NCBI GenBank assembly: GCA_035627835.1
Contig: DASPKX010000051.1
Coordinates: 1 to 16,168, forward strand
Origin: DASPKX01 sp035627835
GTDB lineage: Bacteria; Verrucomicrobiota; Verrucomicrobiia; Limisphaerales; SXQI01
Direction of reading: 5' to 3'
DNA length: 16,168 nt
Shown here: positions 1 to 5,913 of the stretch, piece after piece
Position numbering within the stretch: position 1 is the stretch's first letter
Layout of the letters: every line of letters begins with the position of its first letter
Program-made: the position numbers and the translations under genes
The notes under the pieces: model-generated
Told to the model about the DNA's origin: nothing
Seen by the model: only the letters and a program-made list of their open reading frames with translations
Databases searched by the model: none

Positions 1-678
1 TTCCGCCAGCAGAAACGGTTTTTCCGCGGAAGGCGTTGCGGCAGCCGGTTTGCCATCCACTGTTTTGAACGCAGGTGGAGGAGCGGGTTGCCCCGCCGGG
101 TTGGCCGGAACCACCGGGTTCGAGTGAGAATTGGTGGACAACTCAACAGGAGGCAATTGGCTCAACACATCCTTTGTGACTACCGCCCCCAAAAACTTCT
201 CCAAATCCATCATCGCAAAACGAACCTTTTGCTCCGCGGCTTTGACGTCTGTTTTGTTCTGCGTGAGCTGGATGTCGTACGATTGCTGCGCTTCTGTGAG
301 GCTCGAGATTGTCGATTGGAAAGAGATGTCTTGTTGGACGATCTTCTGCTTGATCTGGGAGGAGTCCAGCTCGACCAGAATCTTGCCTTTCTTCACGTCC
401 TCCTCGGTCACGAGATAACCTTCCTCAACGATGCTCAGGATCTTCGTGCCTTCGTAACCCTTCACTTCCGAGCGGACCTCCTGCGATTCCAGCGCTTCGA
501 GGCTCCCGCCCGTTATCACGTTAATGGGCAACTTGCCGCGGCGGACATCAAAGGTCGCTGTCTGCGTTTCTTCAGCTTTGCCGCCCATGAACTTCCATGC
601 GATGAGGCCGAGGACGACGACCAACAGCGCGCCGATGGCAGCGCGTTTGAATGAGGAGCCGGAACTAGTTTTGGACAT
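1..678 (-). CDS. HlyD/MacA-type efflux periplasmic adaptor (3' end beyond window)
   Basis: Periplasmic adaptor (membrane fusion protein) that would link an inner-membrane pump to the TolC-like partner encoded just upstream. The 226 visible residues show a short basic N-terminus, one membrane anchor (about 12-30), a first beta/lipoyl half-motif (about 66-106, with EGYLV followed by GKILVELDSS) and the ascending helix of the coiled-coil hairpin (about 107-175). A Pro/Ala-rich stretch (about 176-222) then interrupts the expected hairpin, which is unusual. The second lipoyl half and beta-barrel should lie past base 1. The ATG at 676-678 is chosen because a strong Shine-Dalgarno (GGGAGGAAG, revcomp of about 685-693) precedes it and the anchor follows directly. 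It overlaps the end of the TolC gene by 14 nt, so the two are translationally coupled. The reading frame is open to the left edge. Family assignment is firm; the transported substrate is unknown. Confidence 0.88.
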   Translation of the reverse strand, partial: MSKTSSGSSFKRAAIGALLVVVLGLIAWKFMGGKAEETQTATFDVRRGKLPINVITGGSLEALESQEVRSEVKGYEGTKILSIVEEGYLVTEEDVKKGKILVELDSSQIKQKIVQQDISFQSTISSLTEAQQSYDIQLTQNKTDVKAAEQKVRFAMMDLEKFLGAVVTKDVLSQLPPVELSTNSHSNPVVPANPAGQPAPPPAFKTVDGKPAAATPSAEKPFLLAE

Positions 679-2359
679 ATTGCACTTCCTCCCACTTGCC
701 ATCCTCGCGAATATGCAGGATTCCAAGGTCGCGCCAAAATTCGAGGCGCGCGATGGTATGCTGCACAAGGGCGGCAGTGAGTTGATTCCTGGAGTTGATT
801 AAATCGAGGCGGGCGTCAACGAGATCACGAGCCTGGCCGCGGCCCAGCTCAAACAGCAATTCCTGCTCCTCCACACGCCGTTCGCTCAGCTCCACGCCAA
901 TGACCGCGATTTGGTGATTTCGGCGGGCCTGGTCGAGCGCGCGCCAATTTTCCTGAACGTCGAACTTAATTTGATCCACCGCGAGTTCGAGTTCACGGCC
1001 CGCGCGATCATACGCGATGAGCGAAGCGCGGTAATTGTTCCGCTCGGATTTGCGATCGATGGGCAAATCGAAGTCCACACCAGCGGACCACCGCGCGCGT
1101 TGAAAATCCAGCGCGAGCGGGCGGTTCCCTGGCTTGTTCTCCACATCGCCCCGAAGCACGAGGTCCAGCTCCGGCAGCAGGAAATTCTTGGCAATTCCGC
1201 GCGCGCGCGCGGCGTCCTCGAACGCATCTCGCGTGTTCCAAAGATCCAGCCGATGTGCGAGCGCGATTTGAACAGCGTTTGTCACTTCAACATTTGGATG
1301 CACGATGCTTAAGCGGCCCAACTCTTCCTCAGCCAGGACGATGTTTGCGTCCGTGGACAAGCCAATCAGGATCTTAAACTGATCCAGTGATGCTTTGTAA
1401 GCACGAACTGCGCTCACCCAACGGGTTTCCGTGCTGAGTTCTGCTTGCTGGAGTTGCCCCAGCGAGGTTTGGGTGCGTTGCCCTTCCGCCGCGAAGGCTT
1501 TTTCCTGCTCCACGTTTTGGCGAAAGTTTTGCAAACCAAGCCAGGTGTTCCGCATCGTGTCACGGTTTTGAAGAACGTTGTAATAAGCGGAGGCGACCTG
1601 CACTGAGAACGCTTTTCGAAACTGCACAAAGTTCCGCAACGCGTAGAGCACATCGCGCTCGGATTGGGTGAGGTTCTCCATGGCCACTTTGTATCCCGCT
1701 CCCCTGAGCAAAGGCTGCGAGAGGGTGGCGGCGAGGCGGGAGCGCGTGCTGTATGGGTTGTTCCCAGTTATGAAGTAGAGGAAGTCCGTCGTGAAATCCG
1801 CTGACAACCGGCCGCCTGTGCGGAGCAGCCAATTCACACCCACACTTCCGCGGCTGCTGATATTGTGCTGGGTTTCCTGCACAACCGTGTTCTCGCGGAT
1901 GATTTGCGTGCCGGTGATTCGCTCAATTTGCTCCTGCACGTCCAGCACTCGGGTTTGATATTCGCTGGAGCCGCCCGCACGGAAGATCGGTGTGAAGCGC
2001 CAGCGCGCAAGCGTGAGCGAGAGCGCCTGGAGGAAAACGATCTCCTTCTGATTCTGATACTGCCGGCTTTGATCGACCGCAATGTCCAACGCTTGATCCA
2101 GCGTCAGAATTCTCGCTCCTACCTGCGAGTTCCGCTCGGGGCCGAAAGCCTCTTCAGGCTCACGGCTGACCGGCAGTGAATCCAGCGCGAACTTTAACTT
2201 CGGTTCAATCGTGAAATTCGTCTCCATGTTCGGCACGGCGGGAGACTTTTCGGAGATGATGGCCGCTGCTTCTTTGTCCGCGGATTTGCGGTAATGCTTT
2301 GCGGTGCAGCCAACGGAAATAGCTGCAATAAGCACAAAAAGCCCAAGGGCACGCCACAT
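665..2359 (-). CDS. TolC-family outer-membrane efflux lipoprotein
   Basis: Outer-membrane channel component of a tripartite exporter. The 564-residue protein has the long helical repeats of the OEP/TolC family: a first repeat starting near the ILTLDQALDIAVDQS segment and a second starting near VEVTNAVQIALAHRLDLWNT. A GRGQARDLVDARLDLINSRNQL helix near the C-terminus is typical. The start at ATG 2357-2359 gives a lipoprotein signal peptide, with a hydrophobic stretch at residues 4-17 and Cys18 in an SVGC lipobox. Cys18 is the only cysteine in the whole protein, which supports lipidation, as in OprM-type channels. The frame stays open upstream to a GTG at 2435-2437, which would add 26 residues and bury the signal peptide. 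That start is disfavoured, also because a TTGACA box abuts it. There is no clear Shine-Dalgarno. It is the first gene of a unit with the adaptor downstream (14-nt overlap). Confidence 0.9.
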   Translation of the reverse strand: MWRALGLFVLIAAISVGCTAKHYRKSADKEAAAIISEKSPAVPNMETNFTIEPKLKFALDSLPVSREPEEAFGPERNSQVGARILTLDQALDIAVDQSRQYQNQKEIVFLQALSLTLARWRFTPIFRAGGSSEYQTRVLDVQEQIERITGTQIIRENTVVQETQHNISSRGSVGVNWLLRTGGRLSADFTTDFLYFITGNNPYSTRSRLAATLSQPLLRGAGYKVAMENLTQSERDVLYALRNFVQFRKAFSVQVASAYYNVLQNRDTMRNTWLGLQNFRQNVEQEKAFAAEGQRTQTSLGQLQQAELSTETRWVSAVRAYKASLDQFKILIGLSTDANIVLAEEELGRLSIVHPNVEVTNAVQIALAHRLDLWNTRDAFEDAARARGIAKNFLLPELDLVLRGDVENKPGNRPLALDFQRARWSAGVDFDLPIDRKSERNNYRASLIAYDRAGRELELAVDQIKFDVQENWRALDQARRNHQIAVIGVELSERRVEEQELLFELGRGQARDLVDARLDLINSRNQLTAALVQHTIARLEFWRDLGILHIREDGKWEEVQYVQN

Positions 2360-2405
2360 GATTGGGAAGTTAGACACCGTGATGCGCAGAATGTTGCGGT
2401 AAAAT

Positions 2406-2434
2406 TTTCGAGTGGCAACAAGAAGCGTTGTCAA
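2406..2434 (-). promoter_or_regulatory. candidate promoter for the TolC/HlyD unit
   Basis: On the minus strand a perfect -35-like TTGACA (revcomp of 2429-2434) is followed at 17 nt by TCGAAA (revcomp of 2406-2411), which matches only 3 of 6 positions of TATAAT. The adjacent AAAATTTT (2401-2408) makes the region locally AT-rich. It lies about 50-75 nt upstream of the ATG at 2359. The weak -10 box keeps confidence low. Confidence 0.25.
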
Positions 2435-2533
2435 CACCCAGGCAAGCTGCCGTGGAGCGCGGGATACGCGTCAGGTTAATGCTGCGCACCCTTTCAGACA
2501 GGCAGGTCAGTCCAGGGAAGAGTACCTTGCTGC

Positions 2534-2677
2534 ATGTACTTCTGGATCATACCACTTCTTATTCTTCTGTTCGCGTTCATCTGGTATCGGAGCAGTGGGC
2601 GCAAACACAGCATCCCCGAGCGCAGCAACCTCGAAAAGGCGCGGGACTCAACCCTCTCCCGCAGGCCTGGCGCGTAA
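2534..2677 (+). CDS. small single-span membrane protein (47 aa), hypothetical
   Basis: An ATG-to-TAA frame encoding 47 residues. Residues 2-18 form a strongly hydrophobic helix rich in Ile, Leu, Phe and Trp. A hydrophilic, Arg/Lys-rich tail follows from YRSSGRK onward, so by the positive-inside rule the tail should be cytoplasmic. This composition is what a real small membrane protein looks like, and unlike a random frame. A purine-rich AGGGAAG (2514-2520) lies 13 nt before the ATG, which is long for a Shine-Dalgarno. The 3' end overlaps the end of the opposite-strand ABC permease gene by 30 nt (2648-2677). I do not recognise a family and give no function. It could be a chance frame in the otherwise empty 288-nt gap between the permease and TolC genes. 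Confidence 0.5.
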   Translation: MYFWIIPLLILLFAFIWYRSSGRKHSIPERSNLEKARDSTLSRRPGA

Positions 2678-4000
2678 GCCGCGCCTCTTCAGTGCGTCCA
2701 AAAGAACGGCTGCTAAAATCACCAGCCCGAGAACAACTTTCTGGGTGTAACTCTCGATGCCGGTTAGATTCATCCCATTCTGAATAACCGCGATGATCAA
2801 CGCCCCAATGAGCGTTCCAAAGATCTTCCCTTGCCCTCCGGAAAGCGAGGCTCCACCCACCACGACTGCCGCGATGACGTAAAGTTCGTACATCTGCCCA
2901 TAGGTCGGGGAGCCGCTCTTTAATTGCGACGCCATAACGACACCCCCAAGCCCAGCCAGCGCTCCGCTCAGCAGGTAAGCCAGCAGCAGGATGCGCTTCA
3001 CCGGAACGCCAGAGTAGCGCGCTGCCATAGGATTCCCCCCAATCGCATACATGTATCGGCCTGCGGCGTGACGTTTCATAAATACATGCGCCACGATGTA
3101 GAGGGCCACCGTCAGCAGGACCGAATTCGGAAACCCCAGGGTTGCTCCACGCCCAAGCCACACGAAAGCCTCTGGCAATTGGTAGATCGATTCTCCTTTT
3201 GCCATCAGGAAGGCCGCGCCGTTCGCCACCAGCATCATCGCCAGCGTTGCGATAAACGGCGGGATGCCGAATAGCACCACACTCGCTCCAGAGGCCAAAC
3301 CCGCCAGCGCGCACCCTGCCATCGCGAGCGCCCCCGCAAGGAGGAGCCCGATTGTGCCTGCCTCAGCCCCTCCAAAGAGTTCACGAATGCACAACGTGCA
3401 AATCACTGCCGATAACGCAATCAAGCTGCCTACAGAGAGATCGATGCCCCCCGTGATAATCACAAAGCTCATTCCAATCGCCACAATCGCGATGACTGAG
3501 ATTTGGCTGGCAATGTTCAGGAGGTTGTCCCGCTTGAGGAAGTTAGGCCAGGTGTGTGGAGTGGGTCGAAGGATTGTCACCTCCGAGTTTCCGCTCAACG
3601 TCTCTGCCTGTTGAACCACGCTCCAACTCGCAGCAGTGGAGCTGCAAAGCAGCAGGGCAATCCTCTCCTTCGAAGCGGATGCAATGAGGCGCTCGCGCAG
3701 GTCGGATGGTGCGCCTTGCAGTGCTTCGGATTTCTTAAAGCCTCGCCCGGTTAACTCCTTCTGCGCCGCTTCTGCAAATTGCGTGTCACCCACGCCGGTT
3801 CCCGCCACGATGAGCACAGGAGAGTCTCTGAATTCCAAAGAGGCTGCCTTCGCCACCATTTTCCCAGCCTCCGCTCCCACCGGGCGTTGCTCCTGCACTG
3901 TGAGGCCCGTGAAAATAGCGCACAGCAAAAGCAGCACAAAAAGCATTCCGTAATCCGCCGCGAATCGCCGCGCGACCGAGCCTTTACCCGAATGTTCCAT
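2648..4000 (-). CDS. ABC transporter permease, ribose/RbsC type (BPD_transp_2), with soluble insert
   Basis: Inner-membrane permease of the sugar-type (CUT2) ABC importer family. The hallmark region is clear: a conserved N-L-L-N-I-A helix start near residue 159, then IITGGIDLSVGS at about 181-192. Further helices follow, with the GGxxxSGGxGxxxGTxxGA-type loop near the C-terminus. The 450-residue length is well above the usual 310-350. The excess is a hydrophilic segment at about 36-155, between helix 1 (17-33) and helix 2. It reads like an alpha/beta fold (PVLIVAGTGVGD, then helix, then IALLLCS). The start at ATG 3998-4000 is preferred; the frame extends to a TTG at 4049-4051. A TTGACG / 17 nt / TCAACT promoter-like pair lies just upstream (revcomp of 4013-4041). 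No Shine-Dalgarno is visible. No ATPase or binding-protein gene lies next to it. The transported substrate cannot be told. Confidence 0.88.
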   Translation of the reverse strand: MEHSGKGSVARRFAADYGMLFVLLLLCAIFTGLTVQEQRPVGAEAGKMVAKAASLEFRDSPVLIVAGTGVGDTQFAEAAQKELTGRGFKKSEALQGAPSDLRERLIASASKERIALLLCSSTAASWSVVQQAETLSGNSEVTILRPTPHTWPNFLKRDNLLNIASQISVIAIVAIGMSFVIITGGIDLSVGSLIALSAVICTLCIRELFGGAEAGTIGLLLAGALAMAGCALAGLASGASVVLFGIPPFIATLAMMLVANGAAFLMAKGESIYQLPEAFVWLGRGATLGFPNSVLLTVALYIVAHVFMKRHAAGRYMYAIGGNPMAARYSGVPVKRILLLAYLLSGALAGLGGVVMASQLKSGSPTYGQMYELYVIAAVVVGGASLSGGQGKIFGTLIGALIIAVIQNGMNLTGIESYTQKVVLGLVILAAVLLDALKRRGLRARPAGEG

Positions 4001-4113
4001 GGAGTTCAGGCGAGTTGAACGCCGCGACGCCCGACCGTCAATCCTGGACAAGGTTCTGCGTGGGAAGGGGATCTGTCAGTTGCGAGCCGCCGCGAGCAGG
4101 CTTAAGTTGCTAT

Positions 4114-4305
4114 ATGAATGCTGCAACGGGAAGCCGGCTTTGCCCTGAAGCCTGCGAATGCGGCGGGCAGCCGGGGATTCGCTTTTTAGCCCACGAAGTT
4201 CAATGGCAGGTCCACTGCCCCGCTTGTCATAAGGCCGGGGAGTTGCGCTCCGCGCCAGCTGACGCAGTGGAAGAGTGGAATGCGTCGCTCACGGGCGCAC
4301 ACTAA
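4114..4305 (+). CDS. small zinc-ribbon protein, Lar (restriction alleviation)-like
   Basis: Encodes 63 residues with two cysteine knuckles: C10/C14/C16 followed by GG, and C35-P-A-C38. These are spaced by a short beta segment ending W-Q-V-H-C. The C-terminal part ADAVEEWN closely matches the eAi-x-WN ending of Lar-family zinc ribbons (CPFCG ... V-x-C-x-x-C-G ... eAi-x-WN). Such proteins bind one zinc; E. coli Rac-prophage Lar modulates type I restriction-modification. I infer only the fold; the role here is unknown. The ATG at 4114 is chosen because the Lar-like match begins after it. The frame extends upstream to a TTG at 4015 through sequence with no family character. No good Shine-Dalgarno is seen. 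The gene is divergent from the permease and ends 12 nt from the tail-to-tail ACT gene. Confidence 0.6.
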   Translation: MNAATGSRLCPEACECGGQPGIRFLAHEVQWQVHCPACHKAGELRSAPADAVEEWNASLTGAH

Positions 4306-4317
4306 TCCCCACCGCGA

Positions 4318-5211
4318 TCACGCCACTGCTCGACCCAGAGCTTCGCGCAGCGCCGCAATGCGGGCAGGGTCTGTGATCTTCGCCTGATCTTTGTCTGTGA
4401 CCCGGAGGACATCATGCGCCACCAGCCCAATTGTGTTGATCTGCGCATCCACAATGTTCATGCCGGCCTCGCTAAAGACCTCCACAATGTCATGCAGCAA
4501 TCCCAGCCGCTCCTCAGCGGCAATTGAGACAATGGTGAACTCGTTTGACGCTTCGTTATCAATCGCAATGACCCCTCTTTGGCGATCCAGCTTCGGCGCG
4601 AACCTGTGCGACTGCCCGACCCACGTCGAGGCGAACCGCGGCGGGTTCTCCAGCCGCCCCTCAATGAGAAAGGTCAGGTGCTTCAGCCGCTCGGGTTCGA
4701 TCGTTCCCCGTTCCGCTTCGTCTTGGATCCAAAAGACATCCAGAACGACGCCATCTGCCCGTGTGTAAACCTCCGCTTTTTTAATGTTCAGGCGGAGCGC
4801 GCTAAAGTACCCGGCAAGTTCAGCTAGCAATCCCAGCCGATCTTGCGTGCAGATCACCACTTTCGTCTTTCCATCCGCCGGGTAGTTGCGGAAAGCAACG
4901 ACTAACGCGCTGGCGGCATAATCCAGGGCAGCGGCTTTGCGTCTGCGCTCTTGCACCACTTGCAAATCCCAAATGAGTTCTGCTTCAGTGATGCGTGTCC
5001 AGTACCACGGCGGCATCCCCCGAAAATGCTCTTCCAACTCTATCATCGGAAGCCCTGGCACCGGATTCGACTTCAGCAACGCAGCGAACATTTCTCGCTG
5101 TTGCTCCCAGCCTTCCGTTGAAGTCATTGACGCGAGAGCCACGCCGGAGGGCAGCGCAGCCTCGAGGGTGTGCGCTCCCGGTCGCGGTAGAGCTGGGGCA
5201 ACCGTTTCCAT
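4318..5211 (-). CDS. tandem ACT-domain protein, GlnD C-terminus-like
   Basis: Likely a cytoplasmic ligand-sensing regulatory protein. The 297 residues include two ACT domains. The first is at about 116-190, with VVICTQDRLGLLAELAGYFS. The second is at about 224-295, with FTIVSIAAEERLGLLHDIVEVFS followed by the NIVDAQINT strand. The DRLGLL / ERLGLL signatures and the preceding MPPWYWTRITEAEL segment (about 66-79) resemble the end of PII uridylyltransferase GlnD, whose ACT pair senses glutamine. No nucleotidyltransferase GSxSxGD motif or HD motif is present, so it is not a full GlnD. ATG 5209-5211 is chosen for its GAGG ribosome site. A GTG at 5338-5340 would add 43 residues of no recognisable family and lacks a Shine-Dalgarno. 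It is divergent from the response-regulator gene, which may share its control region. Ligand and partner are unknown. Confidence 0.85.
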   Translation of the reverse strand: METVAPALPRPGAHTLEAALPSGVALASMTSTEGWEQQREMFAALLKSNPVPGLPMIELEEHFRGMPPWYWTRITEAELIWDLQVVQERRRKAAALDYAASALVVAFRNYPADGKTKVVICTQDRLGLLAELAGYFSALRLNIKKAEVYTRADGVVLDVFWIQDEAERGTIEPERLKHLTFLIEGRLENPPRFASTWVGQSHRFAPKLDRQRGVIAIDNEASNEFTIVSIAAEERLGLLHDIVEVFSEAGMNIVDAQINTIGLVAHDVLRVTDKDQAKITDPARIAALREALGRAVA

Positions 5212-5216
5212 TCGAG

Positions 5217-5220
5217 CCTC
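5217..5220 (-). promoter_or_regulatory. Shine-Dalgarno GAGG deciding the ACT-protein start
   Basis: On the minus strand GAGG sits 5 nt before the ATG at 5209-5211, whereas the upstream alternative GTG at 5338-5340 is preceded by no purine-rich site. This favours the shorter 297-residue product. Confidence 0.45.
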
Positions 5221-5341
5221 AAAAGCAATCCCGATGCCATGGTCGCTGACAACTAAACCCGTGATGCTTTTCGCGCAAACCCGGAGCCACTGGCTGCTTT
5301 GCGGTGTCGGTTTCTGCGCACGTTGGTCAGCTTGGGCCACC

Positions 5342-5358
5342 CGGCTGATTGTCAGCCG
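5342..5358. repeat. perfect 7-bp inverted repeat, candidate operator
   Basis: CGGCTGA (5342-5348), a 3-nt centre TTG, then TCAGCCG (5352-5358) form an uninterrupted dyad. It lies 30 nt before the response-regulator ATG and about 130 nt upstream of the ACT-gene ATG, in the divergent intergenic region. No T-run follows on either strand, so it does not look like an intrinsic terminator. A protein-binding operator or a leader hairpin of the response-regulator mRNA are both possible. Confidence 0.4.
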
Positions 5359-5388
5359 CAGTTACTTCTGCGACAGTCTCTTCGGGAA

Positions 5389-5838
5389 ATGAATCAGGGT
5401 TATCCTATTTTAATCGCTGAGGATGATGAGAACGATGCGATTATACTGCAGCGCGCCTTCCGCAAAGTCGGAATGAACAACCCGTTCCACATCAGCAACC
5501 ATGGAGAGGATGTGCTCCGCTATCTCAAAGGAGAGCACCCTTATGAGGACCGGCAAAAGTTTCGGTTCCCTCGCGTGCTCATTACTGATCTTAAGATGCC
5601 GGGCATGGACGGGTTCGAGCTGCTCGAGTGGCTGCAGCAGCATCCCGAATGCAACGTGATTCCCAGAATTGTGCTCTCCGCCTCCAACCAGGAGGCAGAC
5701 GTCAAAAAAGCTTACGCTCTTGGAGCGAATGCTTACATGACCAAACCGGCGGCTTTTGATGATCTGGTGCGGATGATCAAGCTCACCATTGACTACTGGA
5801 CCATGTGCGATAAGCCACCGCTGCCGGTAAAGTGCTGA
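5389..5838 (+). CDS. single-domain response regulator (CheY/Rcp1-like receiver)
   Basis: A stand-alone receiver domain of 149 residues with no output domain. The acidic cluster E11-D12-D13 and phospho-acceptor Asp67 (in VLITDLKMPGMDG) are intact. So are Ser97 (LSAS, the Ser/Thr switch) and Lys119 (MTKP), so it should be phosphorylatable. Start and C-terminus resemble the Rcp1/phytochrome-associated type (ILIAEDDENDAIILQRAF; C-terminal extension after the last helix ending near 140). It should pass phosphate or bind a partner kinase or effector protein. No histidine kinase lies in the window. The ATG at 5389 is chosen because the receiver fold begins immediately after; the frame continues upstream to 5299 with unrelated sequence. 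The GGGAA before the ATG is too close for an ideal ribosome site. It is followed after 75 nt by the propeller gene in the same direction. Confidence 0.93.
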   Translation: MNQGYPILIAEDDENDAIILQRAFRKVGMNNPFHISNHGEDVLRYLKGEHPYEDRQKFRFPRVLITDLKMPGMDGFELLEWLQQHPECNVIPRIVLSASNQEADVKKAYALGANAYMTKPAAFDDLVRMIKLTIDYWTMCDKPPLPVKC

Positions 5839-5913
5839 CCTGTCCCCCGCCGTCGGCGTAACTTTCGCCCGCCGGCTTTCGTCTGAAACTTAAGTTCAAG
5901 CCAGGGGATCACT

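Noticed and set aside
2577..3314. A 245-residue minus-strand frame overlapping the permease gene in another frame
   Set aside because: The permease frame carries clear transporter motifs; this one is Gly/Arg/Trp-rich out-of-frame translation.
4015..4113. Upstream extension of the zinc-ribbon gene from a TTG start
   Set aside because: The added 33 residues have no family character and would start inside the region expected to hold the permease promoter; the Lar-like match starts after the ATG at 4114.
5848..5858. CGCCGTCGGCG inverted repeat after the response-regulator stop, considered as a terminator
   Set aside because: The centre is only 1 nt, too tight for a hairpin loop, and no T-run follows.
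5887..5896. AACTTAAGTT palindrome upstream of the propeller gene, with the same 8-mer CTTAAGTT near 4101 upstream of the zinc-ribbon gene
   Set aside because: CTTAAGTT also occurs inside the DUF4175-like coding region near 8042, and an 8-mer recurring in 16 kb is expected by chance.
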